Below are positions 33,538-43,460 of a DNA stretch of 64,000 nt, in pieces; positions within the stretch are counted from its first letter, which is position 1, and the number at the start of each line of letters is the position of its first letter. A model generated the notes under the pieces. The model made no database searches and was not told the origin of the DNA. It saw only the letters and a program-made list of their open reading frames with translations. The DNA is from Cavia porcellus. Taxonomy: Eukaryota > Chordata > Mammalia > Rodentia > Caviidae. The stretch is from assembly GCF_034190915.1 (NCBI RefSeq), contig NW_026947503.1, positions 23,394,532-23,458,531 on the forward strand, in the 5' to 3' direction. Both the position numbers and the translations under genes were made by a program.

Positions 33538-33870
33538 ACACACACAGAACCAGGACCCTGCCAGCTCATGGGCAGGGAGAGAAGAATCCTAACCTACTAT
33601 CCACCCACCCCACCATAAGGAACTGGCTAATTTGGAGGAACACAAGCTGAGATGATGATAACTTAAGTAAAGAAACAACCTAACACTTATACTGTCTGAT
33701 TGAGTTTGCAAACCTAAAGCCTGAGCAACTATTTAAAGGATAATTATGTTCACTATATTAACTATGGTAATTTCCTACTATTTTATTTTTGAAATCCAAT
33801 ATTGAGTTCTCATTGTTTTGCTTTGTTTTGTTGTTCTGTTTTTTTTTTTAAAAAAGATTTTAAAAAATGA
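33390..33870 (+). mobile_element. short L1 5'UTR/3'UTR-only element (E1)
   Basis: GC-richer head ('gaaccaggaaacaagtcg', 'ccagccaggggaaagcc') with a CA microsatellite. It then passes without ORF sequence into 'gatgatgataacttaagtaa' and T-rich 3'UTR ('tggtaatttcctactatttt', 'gttttgttgttctg') with an A/T-rich end near 33860. Same architecture as E2 next to it. Boundaries are uncertain and no target duplication was resolved. Confidence 0.45.
33487..33549. repeat. (CA)n microsatellite
   Basis: An almost uninterrupted AC-dinucleotide run of about 45 bases, then 'taaacacacacacag'. Confidence 0.95.
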
Positions 33871-33954
33871 TTTTTGAAGAGATGCTAGATGTTAATTTGC
33901 ACTGCGGCATCATAAAGGCAAATTTGTCAGGAGCTTTTTAAAACTATGAATTTA

Positions 33955-34690
33955 GATGCTGGGACTGGGAGGACTCAACAAGAATCCAACTAGCCAACTT
34001 TTATCATAAGCGGTGCAATCCACATGGGTTCCCAGGAAGAGAAAACTCAGTGCCCCCCCCCAAGAATTGGCCACGCTGGTACTGGGAGGGCCCAACAAGA
34101 AGCCAACCAGAAAGCCTTTCTGGTAAGCAATGCAAGCCATGCAGCTTCCAGGAAGAGAAAAGTCAGATAGTGCCTCCCATGAGCCTACCAGTACATAGAC
34201 TGAGAATCAAACACCACCATCCCACCCCACCCCCATAAGCAAGTCGTGGGTTTGGAGGACAGGCTGAGTTGATAATAACTAAGGTACATAAAGCAACTAA
34301 ATGCTTATGTTGTTTGGTTGGTCATGCAGGCCTGGTGTCAGTGGTCTGAGCATCTCTTGGGAGGATGACAGTTTGCAATATAGCAATATAAGGGATTTAC
34401 TTCTATATTATCTTTAAAATCCAATATTCTATTTTTGCTTTGTTTGGATTAAATGTTTTTGTTTTATTCAATATTCTACTTTGATTGGTTTTATTCTGTT
34501 TTGTTTTTGGTTTGATTTTGCTATACCTGATGGAATTAACAACTATTTTGTGAAGATAACAAGATATACTATGTTAGTTATTATTGTTTTCCTAGTATCC
34601 TGCCTTGAAGTTCTGTACCAGTTTCACTGCTTTGTTTTGACTGACTTTATTCTGTTTTGTTTTGTTGGTTTTTGCTATATTTAGGAGAAA
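33955..34690 (+). mobile_element. short L1 5'UTR/3'UTR-only element (E2), ~117-bp monomers x 2
   Basis: Two head units start at 'gctgggactgggagg' (33958) and 'gctggtactgggagg' (34075) and share 'caacaagaa', 'ttccaggaagagaaaa'. The sequence then runs via 'gctgagttgataataactaa' straight into T-rich 3'UTR units ('aacaactattttgtgaagat', 'ttgttttgactgacttta'). No ORF1 or ORF2 sequence intervenes. Confidence 0.5.
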
Positions 34691-34719
34691 AAAATGATTT
34701 ATTAGAATCTAAACTCTCA

Positions 34720-35150
34720 CTGTGATAGTTAACTATTGTGTCAATTTGACTAAGAAGCACCTAACTACATTGGATCAGCATAGTTCTGGGTGCAGCTAAG
34801 GGTATTTACTGAGGACAGAAGATCCATATTGGATAGGCTTGTCACTTGAATGGAATAAAAGGGAAATGAATAAGGAAAGCTCACTTCTATTTCTTTGGAA
34901 GAGCTCTAGTTCTCACCTTCATCTACTGCAGACTCTTCAGACTTCCAGTGCACATCCTTCAGCCTCCTGCTATGGACTAGCACAGGACAATAAAGTGAGT
35001 TCCAGGCCTTCAACTAGATCCTTCAGATTTCCAGCACACAGACAGCCCTTTTGCACTGTTCCACATCTGACTATGTGGGCAGCCACTGTAAGTCAATATG
35101 GTAGATGTCTATATATTTGTGTCTTGTGTAGTAAGCACTGACTAATATAC
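34720..35150 (+). mobile_element. old mammalian interspersed repeat, family unassigned
   Basis: 'gtgatagttaactattgtgt', 'caatttgactaagaag', 'cttcagacttccagtgcaca' and the end 'gtaagcactgactaatatac' follow the head, body and tail order of a long mammalian repeat ('..gtgtcaacttgactgg.. .. ctgactaatac'). Family not named. Confidence 0.4.
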
Positions 35151-35851
35151 TCATTCATCTGAACATGATTTCTTGGTACACTACCTAACCACACTTGTAG
35201 CATTTCTTGCTGTGCTTACATTGATGCAACATTTTTTTGTAATTTTCTGCAATGGATATATAATATTGCCATTAAAATGGAGAATAAAAATAAAAATAAG
35301 CAAATAATTTAATCTGTAGAATACTTTCCTCAAAATCCACTACAATTAAAACATTTTATATAACACAACTTTATTTAAAAGATGGAATGAACTTTCTTAC
35401 ATATTCTTTGTCCATGCTTCATATTAATCCATTAGAATAGATTTCTAGTAGAATTAGTTTCTTAAATACTAGTAAAAATTTTGTCTTTATATAAATTGCC
35501 AATACTATATAATTTTAATTCTTAAAGATACACTTAGGTCTGTCTTTATTAATTATTGAAGTAATATAGGCTTAAAATATAAATAAATGCAAAGTTTAAA
35601 ATTTCAGACCTCATGGATCTGAAGCAAAAAAAAAAAGGTAGAATAAATCTTTCAGGAAATACATGGATTTCTCACCTGCTCATCCTTTATGTATCTAAGA
35701 TTAATACTCAGTTGAGTCAACCATCTGTATTTAAAATTCCAGTTTTATTTCTTCTGGCATTTTGTTTCATTTATCCAACATTCAATACATTTGTCTGAAC
35801 TCATATGATGCTTTAAAAATCCTCTGGAAATGTTTGTATAGAAAACATAGG
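35151..35851. other. unassigned AT-rich DNA
   Basis: No recognisable feature. Confidence 0.3.
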
Positions 35852-35925
35852 TAGCCGGCTTGGTGTGGTGGTGCATGTCTGTAATTCCAGTACTTGGGAG
35901 TCTGAGGTAGAAGAGCTGGAAATTA
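35852..35925 (+). mobile_element. B1-like (7SL-derived) SINE fragment
   Basis: 'gccggcttggtgtggtggtg', 'catgtctgtaattccagtac' and 'ttgggagtctgaggtag' are the 7SL-derived B1 head (A-box 'ggtggtgcatgtctg'). It is the main rodent pointer in the window and is truncated after about 70 bases. Confidence 0.75.
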
Positions 35926-36139
35926 GATACCAAGATTGATCAAAAGATATGGTGAATTACCAGTTTGCTCAGGATCCCTTCTGTCTCTTTCAGACAGATT
36001 CCTTTCTCTCAGTACATATATTCTGCTTTTAACTTCCATTATTTCTGAAATTCTTTCTTTGATTTTTAGAGAACAAAAACTAGTACTGGATATATAGTAA
36101 GTCAGGAGTTTTATTCTCCTATGTCATTTGGTGATCTTC

Positions 36140-36470
36140 TGTAGGGAGCGGCATAACAGCCCCATTGCTGCCTCCCTGCCTCTCCATCCTATGGGCACAT
36201 AATGCATCTGCCTACATTAACCATAATCCTCTCCTGCTTATGTCACATACCCGGATGTGACGACGACCCTGTTGTATTCATCCCCGTAGCCTCTTCCTGT
36301 CCCACCAGCCCACCCTTGGCCTATAAAAGATGTGATCACTTCCTGAATAAACAAGGTTTGATCGGATTCTCTTGACTTGCTTCAATCTCTCTTTGTCTCC
36401 CCCCTGTTTTATTTCATCCCCATTCCCCCTTCAGGTATATACCCCACGGATTGATCCGCAGGCCAGATCA
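36140..36470 (+). mobile_element. solo LTR of class II (betaretrovirus/IAP-like) ERV
   Basis: A 331-bp TG...CA unit (starting TGTAGGGAG, ending GCCAGATCA). It is flanked by a perfect 6-bp duplication 'atcttc' at 36134-36139 and 36471-36476. It has TATAAAA at 36322-36328 and AATAAA at 36346-36351, in the right order and spacing for U3/R. Six-base target duplications are typical of ERV2 elements. There is no internal sequence, so it is the product of LTR-LTR recombination. Low divergence of the duplication suggests a relatively recent event. Confidence 0.8.
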
Positions 36471-36574
36471 ATCTTCCACCAAGGTCATTAGATGGAGATA
36501 AGAGTTTGATTTTGTTTCATAGACTCTGGACTGAGACTCATTTATGTAACAAATTTTTATGCTTTAAATTTAGG

Positions 36575-37395
36575 AAACCATTTCATAGGACCCAGGAACA
36601 CCAGCCAACAGTGCATGTGGGGCAGGGCTAGACATGGGGCCCGTCCCATAACTCCAACCATCCTGGCAGACCACCTCCCAGGATGCAGGAACTCCAGCCA
36701 GCAGCACAATTGGGGCCAGGCTAGACCCAGGCTCCTCCTGTGACCCCCACCATGCTGGCAGATCACCTCACAGTACCCAGGAACTCCAGCCAGTGGCACA
36801 CACAGGGCCAGGCTAGAATCGGGCCCCTTCTGCAATCCCCACCATTCAGACCACCTCACAGGACTGGGAACTGGAGCCAGTGGCACACAGGCTAGACTCA
36901 GGCCCCTCTCACAACACCTGTCTTATCACCTTGTGGGATCCCGGAACTCAAGCTAGTGGCAAGCATATCACCTTGTGGGATCCCGGAACTCAAGCTAGTG
37001 GCAAGTGTGGGGCTGGACTAGACCCAGTCCCCTCCTGCGACCCCCTCTGTCCCAGAAAACCACCTCCCAGGGCCTGGGAACCTCAGCCAGCAGCACACAC
37101 AGGGCCAGGGTAGACTAGGTTTCTCCCCCGATCCCAACTATACTGGCAGACCATCTCACAGAACCTAGAAACTAGAGCCAGCAGCACACATGGGGCCAGG
37201 GTAGACCAGGCTCCTCCCACAACACCCTGCCATCCCAGCAAGCCACATTGCAGGACCCAGGAATTCCAGCCAGAAGCACAGGTGGGGCTGGGACAGAACC
37301 AGCCCCTCCCATGTGCCCCCAGTCTTGGCCATCCACCTCAGAATTTAGGAACTCCAGCCCATGACACACACACCCACAGTCCCAATGCTGCCATC
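36575..37395 (+). repeat. L1#2 5'UTR monomers, ~90 bp x 10
   Basis: The anchor 'ggaactccagccag' (variants) occurs at 36595, 36688, 36780, 36867, 36943, 36985, 37077, 37168, 37260 and 37348. The spacing is ~90 except for one 42-bp partial duplication. Units share 'ggggccaggctagac' and 'gacccccaccat..tggcagaccacctcaca'. They are GC-rich, unlike the AT-rich surroundings. Confidence 0.85.
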
Positions 37396-37829
37396 AGGGA
37401 ACCCCCAAGTCCTGGACCTAGTATTGCTGCTGATCCCCAGCTCCCACACATCCCTACAGAATCTTGGACTGCAGTAGATTAATCATGCAGTATCAAGGAG
37501 AGACTCAGTAACCCCTCATCCAAACAGAAGAATTTAGAAGGCTTCTGTGAGTGAGGTGAGTTTGCCCCTAAAATAGGAATAGAGTTTGCCACCTTCAGTG
37601 GGTAAACAGGAGCAATAGCAAAGCCCCCTCCAGAAGTAGGCCATTGGCAAGCTTGGCAAGTGGATGGGTGAGACCTTTCTCCACACAGAGAATATCAGGT
37701 AGGTTGAGGAAAGTGTTAATAAGGCCTCCCCCAACCTGGAGAAAATTAAGGGGACCTGTAGACCACCCAGAGATACAGTAGGATACTAGCAAGACAAACA
37801 CTATAAACAGGGAGATCTGTTTGCAGGAG

Positions 37830-38355
37830 TCAATGCAAATGACATAACTAAACTATTCACAGAAGTAATAGCAGAAAATTTCCCAAGCGTGGGGAAAAAA
37901 TCTGATATGCAGACAAACGAGGCATATAGAATGCCAAACAATCACAATAAACATAAATCTACACCCAGGCATATAATAAGATCCCAGACATACAACACAA
38001 AAACAGAATACTAAAAGTTGTTAAAGAAAAGACATGACTTATCTATCAAAGAAAGCCCATTAGAATCATGGCAGACTTTTCAGTACAAACCTCAAGTCAA
38101 GAAAAGCTGGAGTGAGGCATTTCAAGCTCTGAAAGAAAACAACTTTTAACCCAGACTGATGTACCCAGGAAAACTTTCATTCAAATTTGATGGAGAAACA
38201 AGACACTTCCATGAAAAAGAACAACTGAAGAAATTCATGTCCACTCTAGAACCAACCCTAGAAAGAGTACTGAAAGGCATACAAGATAGAAATAAAAATG
38301 ACCACAGTCTCCAGAACAACAACAGAAAAAAACAACCAGGTAGGACAAGCAATTA
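37830..38355 (+). pseudogene. L1#2 ORF1, C-terminal half
   Basis: Begins abruptly in the helix before the RRM ('aactattcacagaagtaata', 'atttcccaagcgtggggaaa'). It continues through the RRM ('ctacacccaggcatataata') and ends in an open CTD (38159-38355, 'YPGKLSFKFDGETRHFHEKE'). The N-terminal region and coiled coil are missing, apparently by deletion near 37820. Confidence 0.7.
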
Positions 38356-38384
38356 AACAAAACAGAAGAGCAGAAAGCAAGCAA

Positions 38385-39072
38385 CTGTAACACAACATGG
38401 CAAAGTCGAGCCAGTACATATCAGTAATATCAACAAATGTAAATAGCCTCAATTCACCTATCAAAAGAAATAGATTGATGTAATGGATCAAGAAATATGA
38501 TCCCACAATATGCTGTACACAAGAAACACATCCAACCCAAAACAAAACGTATAGATGGAAAGTCAAAGGATGAAAAACAGTATTCCATGAAACAGGAACC
38601 CAGAAAAAAACAGGGGTAACTACACTATTTATAGACAATGTGAACTTCAACCTAAAATGACTGAAAAAGATTAAGACAGTCACTACATATTTATTAGTGG
38701 AAAAATTCAAGAGGAAAAACTAACAATTGTAAATATATATGCACCAAATGCAGGAGTACCCAACTACATGAAACAAATACTTATGGACATGAAAAACCTA
38801 ATACACAAGAACACAACTATAACAGGGAACCTTAATACCACATTGTCACAAAGAGATAGATCAACTAAACAAAAAGTCAGGAAAAAAAAGAATAGAACTG
38901 AATCATACCTGTGAGCAATTGGACTTAGTAGATGTTTAAAGAGTGTCCTACCCAACCACATCAGAATACACATTCTTCTCAGCTGTACATTGGACATTTT
39001 ACAAAATAGACCATATGTTATCCTATAAAACATTCTTAAGTAAATGCAAAGGTATTGAAATTATGTCATGCA
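38385..39072 (+). pseudogene. L1#2 ORF2, endonuclease part 1
   Basis: APE-type endonuclease blocks in order, in shifted frames: the N-S-L-N-S-P-I-K start; 'cacaagaaacacatccaac' (the catalytic Glu of Q-E-T-H); 'tatatatgcaccaaatgcag' (I-Y-A-P-N); and 'atacacattcttctcagctg' with 'aaaatagaccatatgt' (Y-T-F-F-S-x, K-I-D-H). Several stops. Interrupted by L1#3. Confidence 0.75.
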
Positions 39073-39074
39073 CA

Positions 39075-39760
39075 CCATCCTGAGCTCTGGGAGAGTTTAG
39101 GAACATCACTCCCAGTGGTCAAGGATGCACCCCAGCTTCCAGCCACACTAGACAGGGCTCTGCAGGTTTTCAGTCTGCCTGGGCCATGCCAAGTGACCTT
39201 ATTTCAATCTGGGGAACTCTGTTTCCACAGGAAGTGAGTTCCTGGACACCATCCCAAGCCCTGGAGGAGTTTAAGATCATCACTCCCAGTGGCCCAGCTT
39301 CCAGCCACACTAAACTAGGTTCTTCAGGTTTCAGGCCTGCCTGGGCCATGCCCAGTGACCTTTCAATCCCAGGAACTATGCTGCTGGAAGAGGGAACTGG
39401 GTTGCCTGCAGGGGTGAGATCCTGCTCACCATCCCAAGCCCCAGGAGAGTTTAAAATCATCTTTCCCAGTGGTCAAGGACCTGCCCAGGTTCCAGCCACA
39501 TGAGACTAGGCTTGGGAGGTTTTGTGGAGCAACTAGATTAGGCCCAGTGACCTTCATGAATCAGGGGAGTTGAGAGCACATGAAGTGAGTTCCAGCTCAT
39601 TGATCCTAGCCCAGGGAGAGCTTTGGACCATCATCCACAGTGGTTTTGTGCCTGCCCAGCTTCCTGGAACAATGTAGGTGGCAAGGGAGGTCCTGTGGGT
39701 CTCACTGGACCATGCTCAACAACCTCCATTCAGTCCCAGGAGCTGAGGGAATAGGAGACA
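39075..39760 (+). repeat. L1#3 5'UTR monomers, ~175 bp x 4
   Basis: The anchor 'atccYRagcYctgggagagttt' occurs at about 39078, 39250, 39430 and 39602 (periods 172, 180, 172). Units share 'atcactcccagtggtcaagg', 'cagcttccagccacacta' and 'gcctgggccatgcccagtga'. Unrelated in sequence to the L1#2 monomers 2 kb upstream. Confidence 0.8.
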
Positions 39761-39929
39761 ATTTTCAACACACCCATGGGAAGCCTTGGAACAACACTTG
39801 AAACATGGAAATATAGGAAAATGATAAGATGAAAGACCAAAATGCATTCTCAAACTACCAGCCCATACCAAGAAAGCGTAGCAGCCATGCACATAGAAGA
39901 AAATATATGTCATACACACGAAATACCTG

Positions 39930-40443
39930 AAATAATAGGAATTGAAATAAAAAAGCAACTCTTGGAAGATTTAAAGGAATTCAAACTAGAAATAAGCTCC
40001 CAGGTAAAAGAATAAATGATAAAGGAATGAAAGAGATGTTGAACACATCTGAAGAAGACATAGTTAAAAAATTAGAGGAACTAAACAAAAAGATAGAATC
40101 CCTGGATGAACAATATAAGAAACAAACAGAATACATGAAGCAGATTCAAAAAGACATACAGGAAATCAAAAATTCCATTGAAAGTTGTCAAAGCTACCTC
40201 AATGAAAGTGAAGATAGAAGTTCAGACCTTGAAAACAACATTGCAGCAAGTTAACAGGAAAGGAAAGATTTTGAAAAATATTTCCTAAGGAATCAGGAAA
40301 TAACAATTCAACAGCTGTAAGATGATTCAAGAAAAGACAACATAAGATTGATAAGGATAAATAAAAAAGAAGGGGATAACACAAATGATATCAAGAGGAT
40401 ATTTACAGAAGGAATAGCTGAAAATTTCCCAACCATGAGAATG
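39930..40443 (+). pseudogene. L1#3 ORF1, N-terminal half
   Basis: The coiled-coil region is open from 40027 to 40251 ('MLNTSEEDIVKKLEELNKKI', heptads to about 40240). A stop and frameshift follow, and then the helix before the RRM up to the insertion point in 'atggaaactgac'. Completed at 44851. Confidence 0.75.
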
Positions 40444-41219
40444 GAAACTGACGTGTGGGAACTTCCGGGAGAACATGGTGGACAAATAACAGCAGCCACA
40501 GAGGCTCTCTGAGATTACCAGTTTAGAATCCAGGAGTGGTGCCATGTGAGGAGTCCTATGTAAGGGGAGATGTATCCTGCCAACCCAGGAATGAACTAAG
40601 CTGAGAGAAACCAACTGGAAATGCAATCCTGATGCTATAACAGGAACAGATAAAATCTCAGTGCAGAAGATGGAGTCCACACCTCTGGAAGCCGTGATTT
40701 GAATTTCCTGCTGCCGATACCACATACCAATCTGCACGGCAGGGAGAGTGATGCGCAAAAGCTCTGAAAGCAGGAATCGGTGAACCAAATGGCATTGAGA
40801 GCGGGACATGTTAGTGAGCCCTGCATTGACCTGTGGTGAGAGAAATGGGGACCCTTTCATAGATTAAGAGGCTCAAACAGAGGACATTCTGGGAACGAGC
40901 AGACTAGCCGGAAGAGGCCCCTGCAGTGACTTTAGTCGCATATTCCCCTCTCAAGTGGGAGTGGTGGGGAGCGCTTGGCCTGGTGATGCCAGGACTAAGA
41001 TTCAGTAGTCTAGCCCAAATCAGGTCCCTGCGCCTGGCAATGCACCCTAGCAGTGAAGCATTCAGTAGGTTGACCTGAAGGGGCGGGTCCAGCAGAGGCT
41101 GCCCAGGTCTGTGTCTCCCTAGTACACTGCAGTGGGCAGGAACACCCAGCGTGCTGATTCAAACAAACTGTAACAGACAAAGAGAAAAAAAAAAAACTGA
41201 GCCTCCTACATATGCTTGT

Positions 41220-43460
41220 ATGGAAGGAACAAAAAGTACGGGAAAACGAAGCAACAAGAAAGGGTCCTCAGTCCCCAATCCTGAGAACACTGATGCAGGA
41301 AAGGTAAATGCAAAAGAGAATGAAGACAGAAAACATGCAATATCAAACACGGCACCTATAGACATAAAGCGGTATCTCCGGAGCCTCATAGACAAGTTCA
41401 AAACTGAAGTATTTAATGAAATAAAGCAAGATATAAGTAGAATAGTTAGAGAAATACTAAGCACCACCCAAGAAAAAACAGATGGCGGAATGGAAGAACA
41501 GAAAAAAAGGGAGAATTGTTTGATGGACAAAATAGAGAAAACATAGACTACATGAAGCAGGTTCAAAGAGATTACCAGGAAACTAAAAACTCTATTGAAA
41601 GCTGGCACAACAGCTTGAAAGAAACTAAGGATAGATTATCTGAACTGGAGGACAGATTTGTAAAGTGGGAGCATGAAATGAAAAACTTCTTAAAAATAAC
41701 AAGAAAACAAGCAGCAATAATACAAAGACTAGAAGATAATAAGAGGATCTATAACTTAAGAATTAAGAACATCAACCTAGTACTTCACCACCATATAACC
41801 CGACGTAATAGTAGTTACCATAGTGTCTGTCTTTTTCCTTGAAATATTTGGATAAAACTTCATATACTCTAGCTTCAAATATTTCCATATCAAGAAGCCC
41901 AGAATAAAGCCTTTCTAATTAATGAGTGAAAACTTTATAAGGCTTCAAGGCCACCTAATGGGGAATCATGATTACCACATATTTTTATATATTTTGACCT
42001 CTATTGTTATATTATTATGTCCTGTTTTATCTCAATCTCCCCCTTATTCTTTTAAAAAAAATTATTTAGTCATTTCTTATGTTTGTCTTAATTAAGGGAA
42101 AAAATTTTAAAAATTTAGGATATATAAATAGTAACTCTTTTTGATTTCCTATTAACTTGTTTTGAAGTCCTGTAATACTCCCATGATCTTGTTTTGACTG
42201 ATTAGACTCTGTTCCATTCTGTATGATAGTATCAACTTTGAGGATATAGGCAACTACTTTGAAGGCAATAAGATTCACTAAGATGCCCACTCTGGTTTGA
42301 CTATTGTCTTCTTTGGAAGTCCTGTAATGTTTACAATGCCTAAGTTTTATTGGTCTTGTTCTCTACTGTTTTGTCCAATTTTATAATATCTAATGAGATA
42401 GACAATTCTTTTTAAGGAAACAAAAGACAACGTTGATAACCATTGTTGATAACCTTGTACTCTGTTCTACACCATGTGCTATGTCTATCCTTGGTTTTGA
42501 CTGACAGCTTTGTTTTGCCATATTTGACTGTATTCTCTCCCCCCCCCAAAAAGTAATTAGCACTAAGGAGTAATAAAATCCAAAATGTGTAAATTTTGTT
42601 GTAAAAAAGAGAGGGGAAAAAAAGAGCTCTAATGGATATAACAGCAAGTGTGTTTAGGGGTGTTAAATAGCTGACTATATCAATGTTTTTGGATCATTGA
42701 ACACAGCTGTTTGCAGTCTCCCTGTTTGAATGACCACCTTGTATTCTTTGATACTGTGATTTGAGCAACTATTTTCAAGATGATAATATGTAATCTATTA
42801 ACAGGTGATTTCTTACTGTTATGTTTTTTTTTTTTTGTAGTTCTGTATTACATGTACCCTTACACTGCTTTGTTTTGTTTTGTGTTTTTCTCTTTTTCCT
42901 CTTAAATAAAATTTTAAAAAAAGAATTAAGAACATAAAATAAGAAGTAGGGATTCAAACAAATGAACTACAAAAGCTATTCACAAAATAATCCAGGTGAA
43001 TTTCCCTAATTTAGCAAAAGGTAAAGATACTCAGATGTATGAGGCATACAGGACATCAGCCACCTACAACCCAAACAGAACTACACCCAGGCATATAATA
43101 ATCAAAATTCCAGAAATCCAATATAAGAACAGAATATTAAAAGCCATCAAAGACAAGAAACAGATCACTTACAAGGGAACACCCATCAGAATTATAGCAG
43201 ACTTCTCAGCACAAACCATTAAATCACAAAGAGCATGGGGGGAAATAATTCAAGCTTTGAAAGATAATAACCTCCAGCCAAGATTGATATATCCTGCACA
43301 ACTGTCCCTAGAAATTGATGGAAAAACAAGGTGCTTCCAGGATAAAGAGGAACTAGGGGAATATGCAACCACCAATTCAACTCTACAGAGATTACTGCAG
43401 GATATTCTAAAAATGAAAAATACCAAGATTCCAGAAACAGTGGCAGAACGGCCACAATGA
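41220..43460 (+). pseudogene. L1 ORF1 of copy C, near-complete, split by insertion
   Basis: ATG with the typical basic ORF1p start (MEGTKSTGKRSNKKG). It is open to 41546, then the frame shifts, and the coiled coil continues to 41772 ('MKQVQRDYQETKNSIESWHN', 'DRLSELEDRF'). A 1.15-kb insertion follows (41773-42920, plus the duplicated site to 42935). The RRM and CTD are open from 42996 to 43460 ('NRTTPRHIIIKIPEIQ', 'PIRIIADFSAQTIKSQRAWG', 'LIYPAQLSLEIDGKTRCF'). About 369 codons without the insertion. Defects seen: one frameshift near 41520, the insertion, and a stop near 42993. Confidence 0.85.
41773..42920 (+). mobile_element. L1 3'UTR insertion with 5' inversion, inside copy C ORF1
   Basis: Flanked by a perfect 15-bp duplication 'aagaattaagaacat' (41758-41772, 42921-42935). 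The first ~210 bases are in reverse orientation: they match the reverse complement of the 3'UTR units ('gtagttaccatagtgtctgt', 'aaggcttcaaggccacctaa'). From about 41985 the sequence runs forward to the type II tail 'cttaaataaaattttaaaaa'. This is the classic twin-priming product. Confidence 0.8.

Larger units (their letters stand above)
36560..39072 (+). mobile_element. L1#2, 5' part (interrupted by L1#3)
   Basis: 5'UTR monomer array, ORF1 C-terminal half and the start of ORF2. It breaks at 39072 in the endonuclease domain and resumes at 48941. The interrupting L1#3 is flanked by 'gaaattatgtcatgca' (39057-39072) and 'gaaattatcccatgca' (48925-48940). The two halves together form a near full-length L1 with ~850 bases of upstream monomers. 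Confidence 0.8.

Noticed and set aside
36575..37395. CRISPR-like array of regularly spaced repeats
   Set aside because: Units are contiguous ~90-bp degenerate monomers without unique spacers, at the 5' end of an L1. The surroundings are mammalian.
38258..38710. 150-codon minus-strand frame
   Set aside because: Antisense to L1#2 ORF1/ORF2. The A-rich sense strand of L1 commonly leaves long antisense frames rich in F, L and S.
39186..39503. 105-codon frame in GC-rich DNA
   Set aside because: Falls within the ~175-bp L1#3 5'UTR monomers. The frame repeats because the monomer repeats, not because of coding selection.
41159..41608. 149-codon minus-strand frame rich in S/F/L
   Set aside because: Exact antisense shadow of the copy C ORF1 coiled coil. 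The sense frame has the recognised ORF1p motifs.
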